This document shows, in pieces, positions 33,515-43,378 of a stretch of 64,000 nt of DNA (its first letter is position 1; every line of letters begins with the position of its first letter). This DNA comes from Arenibacter algicola (GTDB lineage Bacteria; Bacteroidota; Bacteroidia; Flavobacteriales; Flavobacteriaceae): the NCBI RefSeq assembly GCF_018860365.1, contig NZ_JAHKPO010000003.1, forward strand, positions 930,001-994,000, given 5' to 3'. A program made the position numbers and the translations under genes. Below the pieces are notes generated by a model. That model ran no database searches and was not told where the DNA came from. It saw nothing but the letters and a program-made list of their open reading frames with translations.

Positions 33515-36500
33515 TTATTTATTATTAGAATTATGCCTTAATACACTTGTTTTCATATCGGCATACCTAGGATCTGGAATATAATCCTGTTTTTGCATTT
33601 TTATGACCTCTATGCTCAGAAAGCCAAATTCACTTACCACTTTTCCATAAAAGCGATAGATGCCTCTTCCCCTGAAAAAGTATTTTGCAGCTATTGGAGG
33701 AAAAAGTACAGTGTCAAATACTTCCCCGTGTTGATCTACCAAGGTGGCAAAATTCATTCGGGTTCCCTGATGGGTCCTTGTATTTTTTACGGTTACCAGA
33801 TAGCCGTAAATATCAATGTTCTTGCCTAGATAAGCTTCAAGGTCTCTTTTTCCATGTGTGTTACTGGGCGGTTCCGCCAAAATATCGAACGGACTGCAAA
33901 GGGTAAATCCCATAAGTTCCAATTGGGTAAAGGCCATTTCCAAATCGGTGGCGTATAGTTTGGGAATTTCGAAGTGTTGATGGGTAGCATTAAATAATTT
34001 TGGATGGTCCAGTTTGGTGTTTTTGGATAGAGATAGATGAGCTTGCCATAACAGTTCGTGCTTATTTACCCCTGTGAATCCAAAGGCATCGATACGGATA
34101 AGGATACTCAATTGTTCTATGGAAATAAAGACCCTATCCAGAAAATTGGTCAAAGACAAATATGGTCCATTTGTGTTTCTTTCAGTTATAATGTGCTCTA
34201 CTACCTTTCCTTCCAAATCTCTGAGGTACATGTATCCTAGGTATATTTCTTTCCCATAAATGCAATTGGCCATAAAGCTTTTGTTTATGCATGGAGAATT
34301 TATTCTGGCTCCTAGCATGCGTGCTTCGTGGATATAGAATTCGGCACTGTAGAAGCCGCCTCCATTGTTAAGTACGGCCACCATATATTCCAAAGGGTAA
34401 TAAGCTTTTAGGAATAAGGTCTGATAGCTTTCAACCGCATAGGAGGCCGAATGACCCTTTGCGAAGGCGTAACCAGCAAAACTTGCGACCTGGTCCCATA
34501 TTTCAAAAATAAGTTTATCCTCATAGCCTTTCTTTCTACAATTGTCCACAAACTTGTCCTTTACTTTTTGGAACTCTTCCCTAGAGCGAAACTTGCCGCT
34601 CATTCCTCGTCTTAGAACATCTGCCTCTCCCAAGGTAAGATCGGCAAAATAGTGGGCTACCTTAATTACATCCTCCTGATACACCATTACGCCGTAGGTT
34701 TCTGGCATAATGGAGAGCATAACCGGATGTGCCCTTTCCTTGGCACGTTGTGGGTCCCGATGGCGAAGTATGTATTCCCGCATCATGCCACTTTTGGCTA
34801 CCCCTGGGCGTATTATGGAACTGGCAGCTACCAATCCCAGATAATTATCCACTTCCAGTTTTTTGAGCAACATCCGCATGGCTGGTGATTCAACATAAAA
34901 GCAGCCCATACACTGGGCGCTCTTAACCAAGTTGTTGATGGTGGGGTCAGTTTTAAATTGGGCAATATCATGGATATCTATGCTGCTTATTTGCTCTGGT
35001 TGATTATAGCTTATGATTTCCAAGGTCTCTTCAATTTTGGCCAGACCACGTTGGGATAGGATATCAAATTTAAAGAGACCAACATCTTCTGCTATCACCA
35101 TATCGAACTGTGTGGTAGGATAACCTTTGGGAGGGAGGTGGGTGGCGGAAAAATAATGAATGGGTTTTTCGGTGATAAGGATACCACCAGCATGGATACT
35201 TAAATAATTGGGCATTCCTTTAAGTAATTGCCCGTACTTAAGTACCAATAAGGCTACCTTATCCAATTCAGGAACATTATACTTTCTAGCGCATAGTATA
35301 TCTATTTCCTCTTTGGGCAGTCCAAACACCTTACCCAGTTCTCGCACAACCCCTTTTTCCTGAAAGGTAACATAGGTGCCCAAGAGTGAAACATTGGGGA
35401 AACGCTCAAAGATATATTGGGTCATGGCCTCCCGGTCTTTCCATGAAAAGTCTATATCAAAATCGGGAGGGTTTACCCGGTATAGGTTAATAAAACGCTC
35501 AAAGTACAGGTCCAATTCAATAGGGTCTACATCGGTAATATGGAGCAAATAAGCTACTATACTGTTCGCTCCACTTCCCCGGCCCACATAAAAGAAGCCC
35601 TGTTTTCTGGCATGGGAAACTATATCCCAATTAATAAGAAAGTAGGATACAAACCCCATTTTTTTTATCAGGTCCAATTCCTTTTGGAGACGATCCAGAA
35701 TTACCTTATCTATTTTGATGTGTTTGTACCTTTCGGGCAAGCCTTTCTGACATAATTCTTCCAATAGGGCCTCGTCCTTTTTAGCGTCACCTAGATATGA
35801 AACAAGGTTTTGGGGCTTTCTGTCTTCTGAAAAATCAAAATAAATATTGCAGGACTGCATTAATCGTTCGGTGTTTTCCAAAATAAATTGATACTCGGAA
35901 AAAGCGGATAACAGATTATCCATAGGAAGCATTTTTTCTTCAGGATCGGCTTCCTCACTAGGGGGTAATTTACTTAAGAGGATGTTGTTGTCAATGGCGC
36001 GAAGCAGACGGTGAGCATTAAAATCGCGCTTATTCCGAAAAGTAACAGCTTGTTGAACTACTAATTTATCCTTATAATCCATTATTTTGGTAAAGGGTAA
36101 CCTCCTAAGATCTCTAATAGATATACCTATAAACTCATGCTCCAAAAAAGTATCAAGTTTATTTAGCAATACTTTTTCAAACGGATATATTACGAAAGCA
36201 TGGTTAAAAATTGGAGCTCGGGAATTAAACTTCTTGTTATGGTGGAGGTGTTCGGACAAGAAATTGTTCAATTCCTTGTAGCCATGATTGTTTTTGGCCA
36301 AACCAATAAAACAAGGATCTACACCGTTTCTAAAATCGATTCCCAGGATAGGTTTAATGCCTTTTTCCTGTGCTTTCCTTACAAAGTTTAATCCTGCCGA
36401 AGTGTTGTTGATATCGGTTAGTGCCAAATGATCTATGTGGTTCTTTTCGGCCAGTTCCAGCAGTTCCACCTCGGATAGGGTTCCGAAACGAAGGCTGTAA

Positions 36501-36523
36501 TATGTGTGGCAGTTTAAGTACAT
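33515..36523 (-). CDS. DNA polymerase III alpha subunit, short ImuC/DnaE2-like
   Basis: 1002 residues, shorter than the replicative DnaE (about 1450 in this group). The N-terminal PHP domain starts MYLNCHTYYSLRFG, where one ligand of the usual HxH is Asn, and the ALTDHDN motif reads ALTDINN. This suggests no proofreading phosphoesterase activity. Polymerase motifs are intact: GRGSGANSIVAYLL, PPDFDIDF with the catalytic Asp pair, and FKFDIL with the third Asp. The tau-binding C-terminus is reduced to an OB-like end. In most bacteria ImuC works with ImuB in SOS mutagenesis, but no imuB or imuA lies next to it here. Confidence 0.9.
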   Translation of the reverse strand: MYLNCHTYYSLRFGTLSEVELLELAEKNHIDHLALTDINNTSAGLNFVRKAQEKGIKPILGIDFRNGVDPCFIGLAKNNHGYKELNNFLSEHLHHNKKFNSRAPIFNHAFVIYPFEKVLLNKLDTFLEHEFIGISIRDLRRLPFTKIMDYKDKLVVQQAVTFRNKRDFNAHRLLRAIDNNILLSKLPPSEEADPEEKMLPMDNLLSAFSEYQFILENTERLMQSCNIYFDFSEDRKPQNLVSYLGDAKKDEALLEELCQKGLPERYKHIKIDKVILDRLQKELDLIKKMGFVSYFLINWDIVSHARKQGFFYVGRGSGANSIVAYLLHITDVDPIELDLYFERFINLYRVNPPDFDIDFSWKDREAMTQYIFERFPNVSLLGTYVTFQEKGVVRELGKVFGLPKEEIDILCARKYNVPELDKVALLVLKYGQLLKGMPNYLSIHAGGILITEKPIHYFSATHLPPKGYPTTQFDMVIAEDVGLFKFDILSQRGLAKIEETLEIISYNQPEQISSIDIHDIAQFKTDPTINNLVKSAQCMGCFYVESPAMRMLLKKLEVDNYLGLVAASSIIRPGVAKSGMMREYILRHRDPQRAKERAHPVMLSIMPETYGVMVYQEDVIKVAHYFADLTLGEADVLRRGMSGKFRSREEFQKVKDKFVDNCRKKGYEDKLIFEIWDQVASFAGYAFAKGHSASYAVESYQTLFLKAYYPLEYMVAVLNNGGGFYSAEFYIHEARMLGARINSPCINKSFMANCIYGKEIYLGYMYLRDLEGKVVEHIITERNTNGPYLSLTNFLDRVFISIEQLSILIRIDAFGFTGVNKHELLWQAHLSLSKNTKLDHPKLFNATHQHFEIPKLYATDLEMAFTQLELMGFTLCSPFDILAEPPSNTHGKRDLEAYLGKNIDIYGYLVTVKNTRTHQGTRMNFATLVDQHGEVFDTVLFPPIAAKYFFRGRGIYRFYGKVVSEFGFLSIEVIKMQKQDYIPDPRYADMKTSVLRHNSNNK

Positions 36524-36866
36524 TTAATGGCTTTAGGATAAAAAGGCACAGTATTGGCCAACGACACAAGGACTTAATTGGGAATCTTTATAAAGGAACA
36601 GCTGTACACCAAGTAAAATCTTTGGTAGGCTTGCCTTGGCCATTAAATGGCACTTGGGCATTGCCTACAAAATTTAGCTTATGCAACCGTTTAATTCCTA
36701 TTGCTAAAGATAAGATTTATTAACCCATCTTACTGTACGTGGGGTTATTTTAATTGCTTTTTCCGCCTTAATAAATTCCACAAAATGAAGTTGAATAATT
36801 TATGAAAAAGAATTTGGGTCTTTAATGGCCCCATTGGCTGGGCAAATACCCATAGCTAAAAGTATA
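36524..36866. other. Intergenic stretch between dnaE-like and lptD
   Basis: 343 bases. A plus-strand open frame crosses from the dnaE start into this region but shows no recognisable protein, so I treat it as non-coding. It should include the dnaE-like promoter. Confidence 0.5.
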
Positions 36867-39572
36867 CTAGTTGGCTTTACTTCTATTTTCCCACTTAAGG
36901 TCTTGTAGTATGGAGCTTTTTATTCCTATGAAGAAATACCAACGTTTATAGGTTCCAAAAGGAGTCCAGTTAAAGTTCATTCTAAAACTTTTAAGGTCCC
37001 TTTCAAATCTTAGTTGGGTTAGGGTAAATCCTTTATTTTTGAAATCGTAACCGGAAGAACCTCCAATTTTCCATCTAGGGGAAAGCTGAATATTTCCGGA
37101 AAACATTAAGGAATGGCTACCAATAGTGTTTTGTCTATTGGAATTGCTATAATTTACAGCATATGCCAATCTTAGGTCCCAAGGTAATTTTGTGCCATAA
37201 ACCGGGTTTTCAACGTCTTCGGAATCTTTGTCCCTTTCATCTTCCGGTCTATTTTCGTTAAAGTCATTGGCCCTTCCAAAAAGGTCATCGTCCCTACCAC
37301 CACTTGCTGCTACATAGTCGTATTCATCTTTATTGTCCTCTTTCTTGTCCTCTTTCTTTTTTCCAAAAGTTTCACTGCTTAGGGAGTAGCTAAGGTTGGC
37401 TCTAGCAGTTGTAAGCCTAAATAGGCTTCCGCCGTTGTCCACATTGAAGGTGTTTATACGGGTTCCATTATTATCTATGGCATAGGGGTCGAAACTGGCG
37501 CCAAAGTTAATAGCCATTTTATTGTTGAGTATGTTGGTTCCCCCACTAAGGTTCAACGGACTTAGTTTTAAGGAATCTGCTTCAAAATTATAACCGGTCG
37601 ACAGGTTAAGATTGCTTAATAGTGATATTTTTTTCGGTTTAGTGGCCGTGGAATCTTTGTCGCGAACCTTTGCTTCAAATTGGTTGCCCAGGGAAAAACT
37701 CATTGAACTAGATTTGTTTAGTCCGGGAGCCCCGTTCAAGGTTCCTTCAAACCTACTATATAATTCCAATTCATCATCGGCACCTATATAGCTGTCATAA
37801 TATTGATCGAATGAGGGGGTGTAGCCATAACTAACAGATGGCCTCATTACGTGTCTAATGGCCTGTATTTTTTTATCCTCCCCAAAGTTTACCAAACCGT
37901 ATAAAGTGGTCCCGATACTTGCACTAAAGTTATAGGTGCCATAGCGGTCAAATCCATTGATGGTATCCGTAACAACTTCACTTTTGGTGTCCGCGTCATA
38001 ACCCCTTTCATAAGTTTCTATGGCCCAAATATCCTCATAGGAGCCACCTACACTTACGCTAAAATGTTTGGCCACTTTAAAATTGGTACTTAGGGGAATA
38101 GTATTTCGGGCGCCAAAACGTGCATTATCGAACATTCTACTCGTTAAAAAATCGTCTTCTGTTGTAGTAATGCTATTCCTGGCGTTTAGGTTATATTGAA
38201 AGTTTACATTTTGAATGATTCCTTTTTTTATACCTTCACGTGGAGCGAAAGGAAAAATACGTTCCATACTGGCTTGCAAGGTGGGCAGGGTTACATCCAC
38301 TACCCCGGTATTGGTGTTTTGGTTATGCGTGGCCGTTAAACTTAGGTTTACTGACGGATATTCCGGGAACGTCTTGGAATAGGATATGGAGGATGATAAA
38401 TTGTTTACCTGGGTGTTGGGCAGGTTCTGTTGCAATAGGGAATTCCTGTAATAGGAACTACTCCCTAGGTTTACCGAGGCTTGGAACCTGGAATTAGGAT
38501 TACTTTTGGCATCTTGGGCATGTGAAACTTGAATATTGTATATAGTAGATCTGCTGTAATCACTAAATCCTTTTTGACTGGTGACCAGATTTTCATACCT
38601 AAAATTTACATTCCCTCTATATTTATATCTTTTGCTATATACGGATTGAGATCTTAGACCATAACTGCCATTGGCATATAGATCTCCGGTTAGGGTAAGA
38701 TCTACATAATCGTTTATGGGAACATAGTATCCTCCGTTCTGCAAAAAATATCCCCTGGTAGGGTCGCTTCCAAAAGTAGGCATCATTACTCCTGCCGTTC
38801 TGCCAACGGTCAAAGGAAAATAAGCAAAAGGAAGGGCCACGGGGGTGGGCACGTCGGCTATATATAGGTTGCTGAATCCGGCAATTACCTTCTTTTGGGG
38901 TACAAATTTTGCTTTTTTAACACGGATGTAATAATCCGGGTTTACAGTATCCTTGGATGTTGTTAGCTTGCCTTCGCTAAGGAAATAAACAGAATCGTTT
39001 TCTTTCTTGGTAATCTCGGCATAGACCTTCATGGCATCACTGCCCAATTGCCCCAAACCGGCCTGTTGTTCGGTTCTGGAATTCCATATAATCGCCTTTT
39101 GGGTGTCAAAATTAAACCGTATGGAGTCTGGAATAACTTCATTTGTACCCTGTTTAAAAAATGGCAATTGTGTATAATTCCCTAGGGAATCTTTTAAACG
39201 CCCTGCATAGACTTCATTCTTTATGTAGTCCATTATAATGATCCCGGCCTTTAATTCGGTATCCTGATAATAGAGTTCAGCCTCGTTATATAGATATATT
39301 TTTTGATCTTTTTGGCTCATCTTTACATAATCCTTGGCCTTGTATTTTATTTTGTCCAGGAGAAGCGGCTTTTTACCGTTTAAAGAGTCTACTTTTGTAG
39401 TATCCGTTAAAAGGGTATCCTGCAATTTGGGATCGGGCAAAAGAGGGGCTTTTATAGTATCCCTAAAAGCAACAATGGGCAGGGGCTTAATTTGATCTTC
39501 TTGGGCAGATGCAGTAAATGCACCATATAATAGGAGCAATAGGAAAAGTACATGATGTTTATTTGATTGCAA
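36867..39572 (-). CDS. lptD: LptD-like LPS-assembly outer-membrane protein
   Basis: A 901-residue protein with a signal peptide (MQSNKHHVLFLLLLLYGAFTASAQ). The N-terminal OstA-like segment (residues about 70-240) gives way to a large beta-barrel with many alternating aromatic strands, ending in the outer-membrane-type RWYFFIGIKSSILQDLKWENR. A lysine/aspartate-rich loop lies near residues 730-790. Bacteroidota LptD inserts LPS into the outer leaflet. It is transcribed divergently from the amidase gene with 129 bases between them. No LptE-like gene is adjacent. Confidence 0.88.
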   Translation of the reverse strand: MQSNKHHVLFLLLLLYGAFTASAQEDQIKPLPIVAFRDTIKAPLLPDPKLQDTLLTDTTKVDSLNGKKPLLLDKIKYKAKDYVKMSQKDQKIYLYNEAELYYQDTELKAGIIIMDYIKNEVYAGRLKDSLGNYTQLPFFKQGTNEVIPDSIRFNFDTQKAIIWNSRTEQQAGLGQLGSDAMKVYAEITKKENDSVYFLSEGKLTTSKDTVNPDYYIRVKKAKFVPQKKVIAGFSNLYIADVPTPVALPFAYFPLTVGRTAGVMMPTFGSDPTRGYFLQNGGYYVPINDYVDLTLTGDLYANGSYGLRSQSVYSKRYKYRGNVNFRYENLVTSQKGFSDYSRSTIYNIQVSHAQDAKSNPNSRFQASVNLGSSSYYRNSLLQQNLPNTQVNNLSSSISYSKTFPEYPSVNLSLTATHNQNTNTGVVDVTLPTLQASMERIFPFAPREGIKKGIIQNVNFQYNLNARNSITTTEDDFLTSRMFDNARFGARNTIPLSTNFKVAKHFSVSVGGSYEDIWAIETYERGYDADTKSEVVTDTINGFDRYGTYNFSASIGTTLYGLVNFGEDKKIQAIRHVMRPSVSYGYTPSFDQYYDSYIGADDELELYSRFEGTLNGAPGLNKSSSMSFSLGNQFEAKVRDKDSTATKPKKISLLSNLNLSTGYNFEADSLKLSPLNLSGGTNILNNKMAINFGASFDPYAIDNNGTRINTFNVDNGGSLFRLTTARANLSYSLSSETFGKKKEDKKEDNKDEYDYVAASGGRDDDLFGRANDFNENRPEDERDKDSEDVENPVYGTKLPWDLRLAYAVNYSNSNRQNTIGSHSLMFSGNIQLSPRWKIGGSSGYDFKNKGFTLTQLRFERDLKSFRMNFNWTPFGTYKRWYFFIGIKSSILQDLKWENRSKAN

Positions 39573-39701
39573 AGCTATATATCCTATTTTTGTAACGGTT
39601 TAGCTACATTTTGGGTTCAAACTTACATATATTTTTTGTTCCGCTTGTAGGGTATTGCGATAAATTTAACCTAATTAAAAGATCAAATTATCTCTAGTTA
39701 T

Positions 39702-41012
39702 ATGAATATGAAACGGTTTTATATTATTCCATTTATAATTTTAACATATTTCCTGACTTCTTTCAGTAAAAATATGGAGACCGATGACAATGACGGAAAA
39801 TTTGTCGTTGTTTTGGATGCGGGGCATGGGGGGCATGATCCTGGTAATTTGGGGAACGGATATTTGGAAAAAAATATAGCCTTAAAGATTGTTCTAAAGG
39901 TTGGGGAAATTTTGGAAAGGAATCCCAACATCAAGGTCATTTATACGCGTAAGGACGATACCTTCGTGGATCTATACCGCAGAGGCGAAATAGCCAATAA
40001 GGCCAATGCTGATTTATTTGTTTCAGTACATTGTGATTCGCATAGTTCCGATGCCCATGGGGCAGGTACTTTTGTATTGGGATTGCATGCCAATAAACAA
40101 AACTTTGAAATTGCAAAGAAGGAAAACTCGGTAATATATCTGGAGGATAATTATGAAAGTAGATATGCTGCTTACGATATTAATTCGCCAGAATCCATAA
40201 TTGGTCTTACCATTATGCAAGAGGAGTTTCTGGATCAAAGTATCAACCTTGCAAAATTGATGCAGGATAATTTTTCGAATAAGTTGAAGAGAACCGATAG
40301 AAAAGTGAAGCAAGCTGGTTTTATTGTTCTTCACCAGACCTTTATGCCCAGTGTTTTGGTAGAAACCGGTTTTTTAACGAATAGGGATGAAGGCGCCTAT
40401 TTAAATTCATCAAAAGGACATAACGAAATGGGCAAGGCCATTGCCGATGCCATTTTAGCCTATAAGGGCGAGATAATATCGGGAACAGATCAGATTGCTA
40501 TGAACAATACCCCAGTTGCCCCTGTACCTAAACAGGAGGAGGTTAAGAAATCGGCCGACAAAGCAGTGGCCAACACTGGAGAAAAGAAATCTGAACAACT
40601 GGTCCTAGAGCAAAAACCGGTTAAGAATATACCCAAGACAGTGCTAGTGGTAAAGAATGAAGCGGATAATACCACCAAGGAAATAGCAAAAGAACCCATT
40701 AAGAAAGAAGAGCCCAAAACAGTTGAAAAGGAGCCCAAGAAATCTGAAAATATTATTTTCAAAGTGCAAATTTTTGCCAGCTCAAAAAATATTCCATTGA
40801 ACTCGGAGAATTTTAAAGGTTTAAATACCTTGTCCAAAGAGCCTTACAATAATTTATATCGTTATATGTACGGCAATACGGATTCCCATTTCCAAGCCAC
40901 ACTTTTAAAGAGCAATGCAGATGCCAAAGGGTATAATACATCTTATATAGTAGCCTATAAGGATGGGGTGCGTATTTCTGAAACGGAGGCTCTTAAATAC
41001 GTTTCGGAATAA
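39702..41012 (+). CDS. N-acetylmuramoyl-L-alanine amidase with SPOR-like C-terminus
   Basis: A 436-residue Amidase_3-family zinc enzyme that cleaves the peptide from peptidoglycan. Zinc ligands are His in DAGHGGHDPG, Glu in GYLEKNIAL and His in SVHCDSH; the catalytic Glu is in VETGFLTNR. An N-terminal hydrophobic signal (MKRFYIIPFIILTYFLTSF) is followed by the enzyme (residues about 30-250). A charged linker rich in Lys, Glu and Pro (260-345) leads to a SPOR-like domain (FKVQIFASSKNIPL...YIVAYKDGVRI) that should bind septal peptidoglycan. Divergent from lptD, and followed 56 bases later by the MCE gene: an envelope cluster. Confidence 0.9.
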   Translation: MNMKRFYIIPFIILTYFLTSFSKNMETDDNDGKFVVVLDAGHGGHDPGNLGNGYLEKNIALKIVLKVGEILERNPNIKVIYTRKDDTFVDLYRRGEIANKANADLFVSVHCDSHSSDAHGAGTFVLGLHANKQNFEIAKKENSVIYLEDNYESRYAAYDINSPESIIGLTIMQEEFLDQSINLAKLMQDNFSNKLKRTDRKVKQAGFIVLHQTFMPSVLVETGFLTNRDEGAYLNSSKGHNEMGKAIADAILAYKGEIISGTDQIAMNNTPVAPVPKQEEVKKSADKAVANTGEKKSEQLVLEQKPVKNIPKTVLVVKNEADNTTKEIAKEPIKKEEPKTVEKEPKKSENIIFKVQIFASSKNIPLNSENFKGLNTLSKEPYNNLYRYMYGNTDSHFQATLLKSNADAKGYNTSYIVAYKDGVRISETEALKYVSE

Positions 41013-41068
41013 TAGTCACTCTTCTAAAAATTATTTCTAATTTTGTTAGAAACTGAAAATAAAAGCTT

Positions 41069-42025
41069 TTGAAAATATCTAGGGAAATAAAAACGGGTAT
41101 TATAGTCTTGGGGGGTATCCTTTTGTTCATACTTGGTTTTAGTTATTTAAAATCTACACCTCTTTTCGATAATAGCAAAACTTTCTATGCGGTATATCAC
41201 CATGTGGGAGGATTACAATCCGGAACACAGGTTACTATAAATGGTTTCACCGTTGGGAAGGTAAATGATATTAAATTCAATGATGCCTCAGGGAATCTTT
41301 TGGTAACCTTTACGGTAGACAACAGCTTCTCTTTTTCCAAAAACAGTAATGCAGAATTATATGATACCGGAATTATAGGGGGAAAGGGTATACAGATAAA
41401 GCCTGTTTTTGATGATGCCGTCATGGCAAAATCAGGAGATACCTTGCCTTCCAGTACCAGGCCGGGACTTACTGAATTGGTACAGCAACGCTTGACTCCC
41501 TTGCAAATGAAAGTGGAAGGGGCTGTAACCAATGCCGACTCTCTATTGATGAACTTTAATGATATTCTGGATCTAAAAACAAAAAAGGATCTAAGGGAAA
41601 GTATTGCCGGATTGAACCAATTGGTGAAAAGTTTTCAGGGCAGTGCCAATTCCCTAAACCAAATTCTAACGAATAATAAGGATGATCTGGATAAGTCCAT
41701 TAGTAATTTGGGTGTTATAACCGATAATTTCAACAAACTTTCAGATACCCTGGCCAATGCTGGTTTGGGCAAGACCATAAAAGGGCTGCAGTCTACCATG
41801 GGGAAAATTAATGATATGATGGTGAAAATCGAAGGTGGTGAGGGTTCCTTGGGAAAATTGGTCAATGACAAAGCGCTTTATAACAATCTAGCCGACGCCT
41901 CTAGGGAACTTGATTTGCTTTTGCAGGATTTTCGCCTAAATCCAAAGAGGTATGTAAATGTTTCCGTTTTTGGTAAAAAGCAAATAGATTACGCCATTCC
42001 TGAAGAAGACCCGGCCGAAAAATAG
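41069..42025 (+). CDS. MlaD/MCE-family lipid-transport protein
   Basis: A 318-residue protein starting at TTG. This start is required because an in-frame TAA lies three codons upstream and the conserved KISREIKTG follows immediately. One N-terminal transmembrane helix (TGIIVLGGILLFILGFSYL) precedes the MCE domain (residues about 38-115, YAVYHHVGGLQSGTQVTING). A helical C-terminal part contains a region of coiled-coil character (residues about 150-290). MCE proteins carry phospholipid between inner and outer membranes with an Mla-type ABC transporter; the permease and ATPase are not adjacent. Confidence 0.88.
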   Translation: MKISREIKTGIIVLGGILLFILGFSYLKSTPLFDNSKTFYAVYHHVGGLQSGTQVTINGFTVGKVNDIKFNDASGNLLVTFTVDNSFSFSKNSNAELYDTGIIGGKGIQIKPVFDDAVMAKSGDTLPSSTRPGLTELVQQRLTPLQMKVEGAVTNADSLLMNFNDILDLKTKKDLRESIAGLNQLVKSFQGSANSLNQILTNNKDDLDKSISNLGVITDNFNKLSDTLANAGLGKTIKGLQSTMGKINDMMVKIEGGEGSLGKLVNDKALYNNLADASRELDLLLQDFRLNPKRYVNVSVFGKKQIDYAIPEEDPAEK

Positions 42026-42036
42026 AGAATCACAAT

Positions 42037-43362
42037 ATGGAGTATATTCCTAATATAATTTTTGCAATTATACTTTTTGCGGGAATTGGATTTTTTGCAA
42101 AAAATATTAAAAAGCTCTCCCGAAATATAAAATTGGGTAAAGCGGTCGACACCAGCGATAATAAATCCCAACGGTGGAACAATATGTTCAGGATAGCCCT
42201 GGGACAGACCAAAATGGTGGTACGTCCTATTGCGGGAATTCTTCATATCATTGTCTATCTAGGTTTTATCATTATTAACATTGAGGTACTGGAGATCATT
42301 ATAGATGGCCTTTTTGGTACCCATAGGATATTTGCCTTTTTAGGTGGATTTTACAGTTTCCTAATCGGATCTTTCGAAATATTGGCCTTGTTGGTCATTA
42401 TAGCGGTTGTTATCTTTTGGATCCGCAGAAACCTCATTAAGTTAAGGAGATTCCTGAATCCGGAGATGAGCGGGTGGCCAAAGAAAGATGGAAATCTAAT
42501 TCTTTATATAGAATTGGTCCTGATGATACTTTTTTTGACCATGAACGCCTCGGATTATCAATTACAACAAATGGATGCGGCACATTATACCAAGGCAGGA
42601 GCATTTCCTGTAAGCCAGTTTATTGCCCCTTTGTTCCAAGAGATGTCCATGTCGACCATAATCATGATTGAACGATCTGCATGGTGGTTGCACATTGTAG
42701 GTATTCTATTGTTTTTGAATTATTTATATTATTCCAAACATTTACATATTCTATTGGCATTTCCAAATACGTATTTTGGAAAGTTAAGACCCAAGGGGCA
42801 GTTCGAGAATTTAGAGGCGGTGACTAAGGAAGTAAAGCTAATGATGGATCCAAGTGCAGATCCCTTCGCTGCTCCCGATGAGAATGCACCCATGCCTGAG
42901 AAATTTGGAGCTTCGGATGTTATGGACCTAAAATGGGTACAATTGCTAAATGCCTATACCTGTACGGAATGTGGGCGATGTACCAGTGAATGCCCGGCCA
43001 ACCAAACGGGTAAGAAATTATCCCCTCGTAAGATTATGATGGACACTAGGGATAGGTTGGAAGAAGTTGGCAAGAATATTGATGCCAATAAGGGAGAGTT
43101 CGTTGCAGATGGTAAACAGTTGTTGGGAGATTATATAACTAATGAGGAACTTTGGGCATGTACCTCCTGTAATGCTTGTGTAGAGGCCTGTCCCGTTAGT
43201 ATTGATCCTTTGTCCATTATAATGGATATGCGTCAATATTTGGTTATGGAGCAATCTGCCGCACCATCGGACTTAAATAATATGATGGGAAATATTGAAA
43301 ATAATGGGGCGCCTTGGCCATTCAACCAAATGGATAGGCTTAACTGGTCCAAGGAATCATAA
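42037..43362 (+). CDS. Membrane Fe-S oxidoreductase subunit (HdrE/HdrC-like fusion)
   Basis: A 441-residue protein. The first 230 residues hold about five transmembrane helices with conserved His residues (for example GILHIIVYLGF and SAWWLHIVGILL) resembling the haem-b NarI/HdrE subunit. The C-terminal part has two 4Fe-4S clusters: CTECGRCTSECP from Cys309 and CTSCNACVEACP from Cys375. It probably links the quinone pool to the soluble partner encoded 16 bases downstream. It starts 11 bases after the MCE gene. Such pairs are widespread in Bacteroidota; the electron donor is not known. Confidence 0.88.
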   Translation: MEYIPNIIFAIILFAGIGFFAKNIKKLSRNIKLGKAVDTSDNKSQRWNNMFRIALGQTKMVVRPIAGILHIIVYLGFIIINIEVLEIIIDGLFGTHRIFAFLGGFYSFLIGSFEILALLVIIAVVIFWIRRNLIKLRRFLNPEMSGWPKKDGNLILYIELVLMILFLTMNASDYQLQQMDAAHYTKAGAFPVSQFIAPLFQEMSMSTIIMIERSAWWLHIVGILLFLNYLYYSKHLHILLAFPNTYFGKLRPKGQFENLEAVTKEVKLMMDPSADPFAAPDENAPMPEKFGASDVMDLKWVQLLNAYTCTECGRCTSECPANQTGKKLSPRKIMMDTRDRLEEVGKNIDANKGEFVADGKQLLGDYITNEELWACTSCNACVEACPVSIDPLSIIMDMRQYLVMEQSAAPSDLNNMMGNIENNGAPWPFNQMDRLNWSKES

Positions 43363-43378
43363 AGAAATTACCGTTATC

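Noticed and set aside
36421-36723. Plus-strand frame overlapping the start of the dnaE-like gene
   Set aside because: No recognisable protein, no leader or terminator, and partly antisense to a conserved start.
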